NCBI GenBank assembly: GCA_965221485.1
Contig: OZ244893.1
Location: 2,976,001-3,040,000, forward strand
Source: JAJEBT01 sp965221485
GTDB taxonomy: Bacteria > Pseudomonadota > Alphaproteobacteria > MPNO01 > UBA830
DNA length: 64,000 nucleotides
Direction of reading: 5' to 3'
In this document: one piece after another, positions 53,039 through 61,239 of the stretch
How the letters are laid out: each line of letters begins with the position of its first letter
Numbering within the stretch: the stretch's first letter is position 1
Position numbers and translations under genes: made by a program
The notes under the pieces: generated by a model
What the model saw: the letters and a program-made list of their open reading frames with translations, nothing else
The model's database searches: none
Told to the model about the DNA's origin: nothing

Positions 53039-54145
53039 TCATCCTCCTGTCCGATCCCGTGGTGCCTCGCAATGGCGGCCTCCGCAGACCGGCCAGGGCA
53101 CTCCCGTCGTTGAGGGAATGGAGGTGGGCAGCCCTCGCCGGAAACGAACGGCAAGGAAGGCAAAGGCCTGCGCCTCAAGGGCATCTCCGTCCCATCCGAC
53201 AGCCTCGACCGGTCGAACCGGAACACCGAGCGCAGTTTTCAGACCCTGCATCAGCGTCGGATTCCTTCTTCCGCCGCCCGTCACCAGCCAGTGTTTCGGC
53301 ACCTCCGGAAGCCATCGCAGCCCGAGCGCAACGGAACGGCAGGTGATCTGGGCGAGGGTAGCGGCACCGTCCATGACCGAAAGGCTGCGAACGGCCTCGA
53401 CATCGAAATCCAGACGATCGAGGGATTTCGGAGGTGGCCGTCGAAAGTAATCATGATCCAGAACCGTCTCGACATGATCGGCGCAGACCGTCCCCGAACG
53501 GCTGTACCGACCGTCCCGGTCGAAGGCCTCGCCTGTAGCCCCGGATATCCAGTCGTCCAGCAGGGCGTTTCCGGGGCCGGTGTCAAATGCGATCGGATCT
53601 TCATCGCTCTCTTCACCGATCCATGTCAGGTTGGCTACGCCTCCGATATTGAGCACGGCAAGCGGCCGCTCCAGGGTCCCGCTGAGCGCCCGGTGAAACA
53701 AGGGGGCCAGAGGCGCTCCCTCTCCACCGGCCGCAATGTCATCGCTGCGGAAATCCCAAACAACATCGATTCCGGTCTCCCGCGCAAGCCAGGTTCCGTC
53801 GCCGATCTGCAGTGTGACACCCTCACCTGGCAGATGCGTGAGGGTATGTCCGTGAAACCCGATCAGGGAAACCTTGCCGCAAAATTCCGGGTGCCGTTCC
53901 AGCAACTCATCCACAGCCTCGGCGTGACAACGCGTGATCGCCCGGACAAGACCGGACTCCGCCTTTCTTCGACCCAGCGCAGACCGGATGGAGGCACGCA
54001 AGCCGGTATTATAGGGACGGGTCAGGGTGGGGCCGAATTCTCTGATCGTCTCGCCGTCGGTCCTGATCAGCGCCGCGTCAATGCCGTCGATTGACGTCCC
54101 GCTCATCAGTCCGAGCGCCCAGATCCACGACCCCGTTTTCCTCAA
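53039..54145 (-). CDS. anmK: anhydro-N-acetylmuramic acid kinase
   Basis: 368 residues from a TTG at 54145, close to the usual AnmK length. It phosphorylates and opens anhydroMurNAc during peptidoglycan recycling. Motifs: ALGLMSGTSIDGIDAALIRTDG-type start (split at about residues 10-30), LIGFHGHTLTH, FDTGPGNALLDDW (about 190) and LVTGGGRRNPTLM (about 295). A longer start at 54199 would overlap the deacetylase by 58 bp; the TTG overlaps its TGA instead and has AAGGAA upstream. The recycling partner murQ is not in the window. Confidence 0.9.
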   Translation of the reverse strand: MRKTGSWIWALGLMSGTSIDGIDAALIRTDGETIREFGPTLTRPYNTGLRASIRSALGRRKAESGLVRAITRCHAEAVDELLERHPEFCGKVSLIGFHGHTLTHLPGEGVTLQIGDGTWLARETGIDVVWDFRSDDIAAGGEGAPLAPLFHRALSGTLERPLAVLNIGGVANLTWIGEESDEDPIAFDTGPGNALLDDWISGATGEAFDRDGRYSRSGTVCADHVETVLDHDYFRRPPPKSLDRLDFDVEAVRSLSVMDGAATLAQITCRSVALGLRWLPEVPKHWLVTGGGRRNPTLMQGLKTALGVPVRPVEAVGWDGDALEAQAFAFLAVRFRRGLPTSIPSTTGVPWPVCGGRHCEAPRDRTGG

Positions 54146-55014
54146 AAGGTCGTTCCTTCCAGATAATGCTGGACTATCTCCGATCCGGTCGCCTTCCATA
54201 CACCGTCAAAACCGTCGATGTAGGACAGCGCATCGTCAAACGCACCAATTCTGTGCGGGACTCCGATCACGAACGGATGCAGACAGATCGCCATCACCCG
54301 GCCGGAACCGGACTCAACGCTTTCGCGATACAGAACGTCGAACTGACGCCGGATCATGTCTCCGAACTCTTCCGCCGATCGGCCGTTTCGTATGCATTGC
54401 GGCAGGTCGTTGATTTCCGTGGAGTAGGGAATGGAGCAGATCTGCCCCTGCGGCAGGTTCATGACATAGGGCTGATCGTCATTCACCCAGTCCGCGACAT
54501 AGGTGCATCCTTCCTCCACCAGGCTGTCAAGCGTCGTCCAGTTTTCCTGCAGCCCCGAACTCAACCATCCCTTGGGCCGGGTGCCGCAGGCGCGCTCAAT
54601 TCGGTCGAGAGTGTCTGATACCAGCCGTCTTCCGTCCTGATCCTCTAGGACATGCAGATAGCGGCTGTTGGACTGGTTATGGCCCATGAATTCCCAGCCG
54701 CATGCAAGACCATCCTCAACGATCTCCGGGTAATCGTCGCAAACCTCGCTGTTCAGGGCAGCCGTACCCCGGATTCCGTGTTTGGAAAGTACATCCATCA
54801 GACGAAATATTCCGACCCGCGCTCCGTAATCCCTGGGAGCCCAGTTGATGATGTCCGGCGTGACACCGGTTCCTCCCGGAACCGGCTCGTTGAGTGGAAA
54901 GGTTTCGATGTTGGGAATGACCCAGAGCGCTATATGATGGCCATCCGGCCAGGAAATTTTCGGACGCCGATTGATGGGTCGATACGCGAAGGGTCCATAA
55001 CGGGACGGTTGCAT
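54142..55014 (-). CDS. polysaccharide deacetylase family (CE4) protein, allantoinase/PuuE-like
   Basis: 290 residues. NodB-fold hydrolase: WPDGHHIALWVIPNIETFPL near the N terminus, FRLMDVLSKHGIRGTAALNS (about 70), the metal-motif region WEFMGHNQSNSRYL (about 107), GWLSSGLQENWTT, YVADWVNDDQPYVMN and the C-terminal ICLHPFVIGVPHR. The subgroup is closer to cytoplasmic PuuE-like allantoinases and formamide/imide hydrolases than to secreted chitin deacetylases; no signal peptide is present. Overlaps anmK, so the two may be co-translated. Divergent from tyrS. Confidence 0.85.
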   Translation of the reverse strand: MQPSRYGPFAYRPINRRPKISWPDGHHIALWVIPNIETFPLNEPVPGGTGVTPDIINWAPRDYGARVGIFRLMDVLSKHGIRGTAALNSEVCDDYPEIVEDGLACGWEFMGHNQSNSRYLHVLEDQDGRRLVSDTLDRIERACGTRPKGWLSSGLQENWTTLDSLVEEGCTYVADWVNDDQPYVMNLPQGQICSIPYSTEINDLPQCIRNGRSAEEFGDMIRRQFDVLYRESVESGSGRVMAICLHPFVIGVPHRIGAFDDALSYIDGFDGVWKATGSEIVQHYLEGTTF

Positions 55015-55123
55015 GACATCCTCCAGCTGATACGGGCGCAGTTTCGGGAGTCCGGGTTTCTGTCAATGGAATTGAATGGCTGCGTATGCTACCAAGCCGT
55101 TCCTTCCAGGGGGACGAAATCTG

Positions 55124-56380
55124 ATGACGGGAAGACGTTCGGACTTCATCAAGACGGTCACTGCTCGCGGATTCGTGCATCAATGCACGGACTTCGAGGC
55201 GCTCGACCGAATGCTGTCCGGCGGTACCCCGAGACCATGCTACATCGGTTTCGATTGCACGGCCAACAGCCTGCATGTTGGCAGCCTCCTGCCCATCATG
55301 CTTCTTCGCTGGTACCAGAAAACGGGACACAGGCCGATTGTCCTGATGGGCGGCGGCACGACCCGGGTCGGTGATCCATCGGGCCGCGACGAGAGCCGCC
55401 AGCTCCTGACCGAACCACAGATCGCCGCCAACAAACAGGGAATCCAGCGTGTCTTCGAGAGATTTTTGTCCTTCGGGGAGGGACCGTCCGATGCCATCAT
55501 GATGGACAACGCGGACTGGCTGAACGATCTCGAATACATTCCATTTCTCCGCGAATACGGCCGTCACTTTTCCATCAACCGCATGCTTGGATTTGATTCG
55601 GTCAGGCTCCGGCTGGAACGGGAACAGTCCCTGACCTTTCTCGAATTCAACTACATGATTCTCCAGGCTTATGATTTTTTGGAACTTTACCGCAGGACCG
55701 GGTGTATTCTGCAAATGGGCGGTTCCGACCAATGGGGCAATATCGTCAATGGCGTCGAACTTGCCCGGCGCGTTGACGGCGCCGAGCTGTTCGGACTGAC
55801 ATCACCCCTTGTCACAACCGCATCAGGCGCCAAGATGGGAAAAACAGCCGAGGGCGCGGTGTGGCTGAATGCGGAAAGGGTCGGGCCCTACGACTACTGG
55901 CAATACTGGAGGAACACGGCGGATGCAGACGTCGGACGTTTCCTCCGCCTCTTCACCGAGCTGCCGCTCGATGAAATTTCCAGACTGGAGGGTCTGCAAG
56001 GGGCCGAGATCAACGAAGCCAAGAAAATCCTTGCCGATGAGGCAACATCGCTCTGCCATGGCCGCGATGCTGCGGCTGAAGCCCGCCGCACTTCGGAAGA
56101 CACGTTTGAACAAGGCGATCTCTCTGACGGACTTCCGACGGTCAACCTGCCACGCGGCGATCTGGAACACGGCATGCCCGCCTTCATTCTCCTGAACAGG
56201 GCCGGGCTGGCCGAAACCAACAGTGCCGCCCGGCGAATCATTCGCGGAGGAGGAGGTCGCCTCAACGGAGAACGAATTACTGACGAACACCGGTCCGTTT
56301 CCCTCTCGGATCTCGACTCCGACGGTAAACTGAAAATATCTTCGGGCAGAAAACGCCATGTTCTGGTGCGACTGGTCTGA
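55124..56380 (+). CDS. tyrS: tyrosyl-tRNA synthetase
   Basis: 418 residues from ATG 55124 (GGGGGA upstream; the frame opens at 55076). Class I synthetase: HIGH-like HVGS (residues 51-54), the tyrosine pocket FLEFNYMILQAYDFLELY (about 167), GGSDQWGNIVNG (about 195) and the KMSKS-like KMGKT (about 236). A C-terminal S4 RNA-binding domain follows (NSAARRIIRGGGGRLNGERI). All core motifs are intact. Confidence 0.97.
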   Translation: MTGRRSDFIKTVTARGFVHQCTDFEALDRMLSGGTPRPCYIGFDCTANSLHVGSLLPIMLLRWYQKTGHRPIVLMGGGTTRVGDPSGRDESRQLLTEPQIAANKQGIQRVFERFLSFGEGPSDAIMMDNADWLNDLEYIPFLREYGRHFSINRMLGFDSVRLRLEREQSLTFLEFNYMILQAYDFLELYRRTGCILQMGGSDQWGNIVNGVELARRVDGAELFGLTSPLVTTASGAKMGKTAEGAVWLNAERVGPYDYWQYWRNTADADVGRFLRLFTELPLDEISRLEGLQGAEINEAKKILADEATSLCHGRDAAAEARRTSEDTFEQGDLSDGLPTVNLPRGDLEHGMPAFILLNRAGLAETNSAARRIIRGGGGRLNGERITDEHRSVSLSDLDSDGKLKISSGRKRHVLVRLV

Positions 56381-56393
56381 TGTCTGTACCCGC

Positions 56394-59174
56394 TCACTCG
56401 CCTGACGGGTTCCGCGAGGGAGTGCCGGTGCCGGTCCTGTCCTTTTCGGAGCGGAACAGGCGTCCGAATATATCCCTGACAATGCCCAGCTGAAGGATCG
56501 ACAGAGGATCGACCGAAACCCGGGTATCGTCGAAGCTCCCTTCCACCTTGTAGTTCAGGGCCACCAGACCGCCTCCCTCGGAGCCGGTAATGATCCGGCC
56601 AATCACCGGAATCCTTCCGACCAGGTTATTGATCGTATAGGCGGGCGCCATCATCCCCTCGAGATCGATGTGTCGACGGTCCAGATCCACAGCGCCGTTG
56701 CCGATCAGACCAAGTTCCGACCCGATCGCCCGGGCATCCGTAATCGTCATGACATCATTCTCCAGCCTGAAGGGGGCATCCAGCCGTGTGAAGCTCACGC
56801 CCTGTCCACGCAGGGCGTCCTGAATACCCTGCCAGGAAACCAGTGCCAGAAGTCGTGATGGTCCCGTAATCCCGACCATGCGAAAATTCCGGACCCGGAT
56901 CACCCCGTCCCAGGGATTCGACCAGGGGCCGGTGCTGCGCGCGGTAACAACAAGGGACCCTTCTCTCATGCTGTCATTCAGGTCCAGCGAGGACAACAAG
57001 GCGCCAAGATCGTTCGCACGAAGTTCCATCTCGTAGCCATCCGCGCTGCGCGTGACGGTTAGGAATACCTCCTGTTGTCCATCCCGTACGCCAGCCGATG
57101 CCCGCAGTCTTGCCCACCCGCGTCGGTCCCGGCTCAAGGCCATCTCGGCGTCCCGAAAGGTGAGACCCTGTGCCAGGCGCAATTCATCAATCTTGCCGCG
57201 GAGTTCGAGGGGACCTGTTTCACCATTTCCGGCACCGGTCAGGGTGCGCAGTGCGGAGACATCGATGACATCTGCCCGAAAGTCTATCTTCAGGCCGTCG
57301 TCACCATCCGGAACAATGGTGGCGGCGAGAGCCGTGTCATCAAGTTCGAAACGTTTGATTTCAAACCGATCAATGGACTGTCCGTTCGCGCCGTAAGTCA
57401 GGCGGCCTGAAATCTTGAGGTTGGCAGCATCAACCTCGATCTCCTCGATTTCGGTGACATTCGAGTCCCTGTCCAGAATCGCAGTCAGGCTGGCTTTGCC
57501 AGGCCTGCCCGCCGCCTTGTGCCAACCGATCGGAGCCAGCTCCAGTTCGGCCGGTTCAAGATCCATCTCTACGGTCACCCTGGACGCTTCTGAGGACCCG
57601 CTGACATATTTGAAACGGGTTGGTACCGGAGGCGTCATCATGCCGTCCAACCCGAGATCGAGAACCTCGATCAGCCGCTCATCAAGTGTGAGGCGCCCGG
57701 TAACCTCGTGGCGCCTGTTGCCGCCCTCGCCTGTCTGATTCCATTCGAACCGAAGTGGGACTCCGGCGGTTTCCGCCGTCCCGGTTACGATCAACTGCCG
57801 GTTCCGGTAGCCAATGTTCAGCAGGCCGCGGGAAACCCCCTGTCCCCTGAACAGCGTGCTCATTCCAAAGTCGGAAGCTGTCGCTTCTGCCTCGATATGG
57901 ACATCGCGAAAGCGAAGCGATGCAATCAGGGGAAATCGGAACAGGAAGCGGGACTCATGCATACCGCGGACGGGTTTTCCTGCCAGACCAACGCTCGACA
58001 GGAGGCCCAGCACAGGATGCTCGAGCAAGGTCAGCGCTGCGTCTATCGGACCGTCTGTTGTCACCTCAATCTCTATCATCTCCGGAGATTGACCCAGATC
58101 GTAGATGTCAACCCTGGCCTGCGTGACTTTGAAGTGATCAGCGGTACCTGAAGCGATCACGAACGCGAATTTCTCGTTATCAAATGTGGCAGTTGCAACA
58201 ACGTTTCGTATCGACGGCATCGGTCTGAGATAATGAACCGTCACGGCATCAAGATCGAAACGCCCCTTCAGGGTCTCGACGTCCAGCCGACCGGCGCCTG
58301 GACCATCACGAGGCATGCGGCCTGAAAATTCGAGCGCGAAGTCCCGGACCACGCCGTCTGACATGTTCCGGGCCACCCATGTCCGCCCGCCCGGGGCCAG
58401 AAACGCCGGCCATAGCGCTATGGCGTTCTCAAGCGATGTCTCCCCGGCCGTCACGGATCCGGTAACCAGCACACCCCGGCCTGACGGGGTGAGGGTTGCC
58501 TGTGCTGACACCCTGGTATTTCCAAAATCGACAACCGCATCAGAGATTTGCCATTGGCGGGGCGCCTGTTCAACATGGCCCTTCACCTCGAGGGCCTGAA
58601 AGACTCTGGAATCAGCAGCCGTTCCAGCGCTGATGAAAGTGAGTTCGCCCCGACCGGTTTTCAGCCAGAAAGCTGCGTGACCTGTCACGGGCCCGCCTGT
58701 TAACGGGTCGTTCGCCGGGAACCAGCTTGACAGGTCAAGGCCAATGGCCGACTGAATGCCAGCGAGTATCAGTTCGGGTCCCAGTCTTGCTTCCGCGTCA
58801 TCCACACGGAGGCCGGACCCCGCCTGCCCCTGGAGACGCAACCGGGTAGCGCGGGCCGAGAGCCCGTTCTGCCGGCCCAGCCATTCGACGATGATATCGT
58901 CTGCGGCGAAGCGGGAGTCCTCACCGGGCAAGTCGATCCAGAAATTGACGAGGGGCAGAACCGGCTTCAGCGACAGCGGTCCCTCGGCAATTCGCCAGAC
59001 CGCCCCGCCGACAACGATGCCCAGCAGCAGAACAACGATTGCAAGCAGGATCGCGAGCGCCCGGACCAGCCTCCCCAGCCACGAGCGCCGCCGTCTCTGA
59101 CCCATCCCCCCTTGCCCCGAACCGGGCCCGGGATCGTGGGAAGGCTTCGATGGGGACAGCGACGTTTCTGCCAT
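56394..59174 (-). CDS. AsmA/YhdP-like envelope protein (DUF3971 region)
   Basis: 926 residues. A single N-terminal membrane helix (LVRALAILLAIVVLLLGIVV, about 36-55) is followed by a long, repetitive beta-rich periplasmic region. The C-terminal AsmA-like domain is recognised by RLDAPFRLENDVMTITDARA, GNGAVDLDRRHIDLEGMMAP and INNLVGRIPVIGRIITGSEG, ending with YKVEGSFDDTRVSVDPL. AsmA-like proteins are thought to carry phospholipids across the periplasm. Somewhat shorter than YhdP. Convergent with tyrS, 13 bp apart. Confidence 0.9.
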   Translation of the reverse strand: MAETSLSPSKPSHDPGPGSGQGGMGQRRRRSWLGRLVRALAILLAIVVLLLGIVVGGAVWRIAEGPLSLKPVLPLVNFWIDLPGEDSRFAADDIIVEWLGRQNGLSARATRLRLQGQAGSGLRVDDAEARLGPELILAGIQSAIGLDLSSWFPANDPLTGGPVTGHAAFWLKTGRGELTFISAGTAADSRVFQALEVKGHVEQAPRQWQISDAVVDFGNTRVSAQATLTPSGRGVLVTGSVTAGETSLENAIALWPAFLAPGGRTWVARNMSDGVVRDFALEFSGRMPRDGPGAGRLDVETLKGRFDLDAVTVHYLRPMPSIRNVVATATFDNEKFAFVIASGTADHFKVTQARVDIYDLGQSPEMIEIEVTTDGPIDAALTLLEHPVLGLLSSVGLAGKPVRGMHESRFLFRFPLIASLRFRDVHIEAEATASDFGMSTLFRGQGVSRGLLNIGYRNRQLIVTGTAETAGVPLRFEWNQTGEGGNRRHEVTGRLTLDERLIEVLDLGLDGMMTPPVPTRFKYVSGSSEASRVTVEMDLEPAELELAPIGWHKAAGRPGKASLTAILDRDSNVTEIEEIEVDAANLKISGRLTYGANGQSIDRFEIKRFELDDTALAATIVPDGDDGLKIDFRADVIDVSALRTLTGAGNGETGPLELRGKIDELRLAQGLTFRDAEMALSRDRRGWARLRASAGVRDGQQEVFLTVTRSADGYEMELRANDLGALLSSLDLNDSMREGSLVVTARSTGPWSNPWDGVIRVRNFRMVGITGPSRLLALVSWQGIQDALRGQGVSFTRLDAPFRLENDVMTITDARAIGSELGLIGNGAVDLDRRHIDLEGMMAPAYTINNLVGRIPVIGRIITGSEGGGLVALNYKVEGSFDDTRVSVDPLSILQLGIVRDIFGRLFRSEKDRTGTGTPSRNPSGE

Positions 59175-59305
59175 AGTGCTGATCCATTCCGAATAAGGCC
59201 GACCCCACCGTCGGCAATTTGGGGAAACTGTTCAGCCCGTCCGCTTTTCCAGACCGGGTTCACATTTGCTCATGGATCAACCTGTCCTTGCGGAGCATCG
59301 ACCGG

Positions 59306-60016
59306 TCAGACGAGATCCAGCAGCAGTTCGACCAGAAGGTCCGGTGTGTCGACCATGACCTCGTGCCCCGACGGCACTGTCCGGACTTCCCAGTCGGGTT
59401 CCGCGCTCAAGGATGAGGCCACGCGGCCAAAATTGCTGTTTGGATGCAGATCCGCCATGACATACATTTTTCGGGCAACTGATTGCCAGGCACCATCCAG
59501 CCGGACCGGCTGGGTAAAGGTTCGATACGGTTGCGGGACACATCGCCGTCTGATCCAAGCCGCGTCCTGTTCGTTCATGACGCCGAAATACTCTGGCGTC
59601 ATGGGCGGAATCCACCAGCCTTCCCCTTCGGTCCGAATTTTTTCCCGCAAATTTTTGGCGCGCTCGGGCGGTTGCAGATCCATCACGCACTGGCCGTCGG
59701 CCGGCACGAAGGCGTCAAGCCACATGGCGGCCCGAAACGATGCCGGGCGACGATCGAGAACCGGGGTGATGACCATACCGCCATAGGAGTGTCCACAAAT
59801 CACGCTGTCGCGCAATTCTTCGGCATCCAGAACACCGATAACGTCGGCGACGTGCATTTCGAGATCAATCTCGGGATTGGCAAGGTGCCTTCGGTCCCCC
59901 AGGCCGGTCAGGGTCGGCGTGTAGACGTCATGACCCTGTTGCCGCAGCCGGTCTGCAACCCGGCGCCAGCACCAGCCGCCATGCCAGGCTCCGTGGACCA
60001 GGACAAAGGCTGTCAT
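59306..60016 (-). CDS. alpha/beta hydrolase
   Basis: 236 residues. Compact alpha/beta hydrolase of the esterase/HNL-like group: oxyanion loop VLVHGAWHGGWCW (residues 5-17), nucleophile elbow VICGHSYGGMVI (Ser about 79), Asp in YVMADLHPNSNFGR and His in VPSGHEVMVDTPDLL (about 219). Plant salicylate-esterase-like proteins share this layout; the substrate is not known. It overlaps the prfB stop by 4 nt (ATGA), so it is probably translated with prfB. Confidence 0.9.
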   Translation of the reverse strand: MTAFVLVHGAWHGGWCWRRVADRLRQQGHDVYTPTLTGLGDRRHLANPEIDLEMHVADVIGVLDAEELRDSVICGHSYGGMVITPVLDRRPASFRAAMWLDAFVPADGQCVMDLQPPERAKNLREKIRTEGEGWWIPPMTPEYFGVMNEQDAAWIRRRCVPQPYRTFTQPVRLDGAWQSVARKMYVMADLHPNSNFGRVASSLSAEPDWEVRTVPSGHEVMVDTPDLLVELLLDLV

Positions 60017-61135
60017 GATGGGCTTTCTGCGAGATCCGGGGTGATCCGCTGGGCCAGGGCTGCGGCCATGAAATCATCAAGATCGCCATCAAGAACAGCC
60101 TGGGTATTCGATGTCTCTACCGACGTACGCAGATCCTTCACCATTCGGTAGGGGTGCAGCACATAGGACCTGATCTGGTGCCCCCAGCCGATTTCGGTTT
60201 TCGCGTCCTGTTCGGCCTGCGCGGCCTCTTCCCGGCGCTGCAGCTCCGCTTCATAAAGGCGCGCTCTCAGCATACGCATCGCTTCCGCGCGATTGCGATG
60301 CTGCGATCGGTTATTCTGGCATTGCACGACAATGCCGGTGGGCAGATGAGTGATACGAACCGCGCTGTCCGTCGTGTTCACGTGCTGCCCGCCGGCTCCC
60401 TGAGAGCGATAGGTATCAATTCTCAGTTCCTTGTCCTCGACCTCGATATGAATGTCGTCATCGATTTCGGGGTATATCCAGACAGATGCAAAACTGGTGT
60501 GGCGGCGGCCTCCGGAATCATAGGGTGAAATCCTGACAAGTCGATGAACCCCGCTCTCTGTCTTGAGCCATCCGTATGCATAAAGTCCCTTTACCCGCGC
60601 CGTCACCGACTTGATACCGGCTTCCTCGCCAGGGGTCTCCTCCAGGATCTCGATCTCGTAATCATGGCCGTCTGCCCATTTTGAGTACATGCGGTAGAGC
60701 ATCTTTACCCAGTCCTGGGACTCGGTGCCACCGGCGCCTGCATGCACTTCGATGAAGCAGTCATTGGCATCGGCTTCACCTGACAGAAGGGTTTCGAATT
60801 CCTGTTGGCCGGCCGTCTTCTCAAGGCCAAACAGGGCGTTCTCGGCCTCTTCCACGATGTCCCTGTCGCCCTCGTCTTCTCCGAGTTCGATCCATTCAAC
60901 AGCGTCCCGAAAATTGGTTTCGAGAGCGGCGAGGCTCTTCATCGATTTTTCCAGACGGGTTCGTTCACTCATCACGGCGCGCGCCCTGGCCTGATCCTTC
61001 CAGAGCTCGGGATCCTCGGCGAGCGTATCGAGTTCATTCAGCCGGCGCTGGGCTTCCTCGGGGTCAAAGGTGCCTCCTCAGCAGCTTAAGGGACTGCTCG
61101 ATCCGGTCGGCAACGATCTGTAGTTCGGTTCTCAT
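60013..61135 (-). CDS. prfB: peptide chain release factor 2, with programmed +1 frameshift
   Basis: About 373 residues as joined frames. The ATG at 61135 reads 23 codons to CTT (61069-61067), followed by an in-frame TGA (61066-61064). A +1 slip on CTT-T resumes at GAC (61065) and continues to 60013. The Shine-Dalgarno-like AGGAGG (61078-61073), three bases before CTT, and the CTT-TGA-C context match the E. coli RF2 site. RF2 motifs: codon-recognition SPY (SPF in E. coli) in RISPYDSGGRRHTSF and the catalytic GGQ in QGAGGQHVNTTDS. RF2 reads UGA and UAA, and controls its own level through this stop. Confidence 0.95.
61064..61078 (-). promoter_or_regulatory. RF2 programmed frameshift site
   Basis: On the minus strand: AGGAGG, 3-nt spacer CAC, slippery CTT, then TGA followed by C. 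When RF2 is scarce, the ribosome pauses at UGA and slips +1. Confidence 0.93.
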
Positions 61136-61239
61136 AATGCCTCTTCATGCCACAGGACGGGGCGTATCTTCAAGCCCGGATGCACAAGCGCAGCAACCAC
61201 AGCCGTCAATGGTGCGACTGGCTTCGCCGCACTGCCCCA

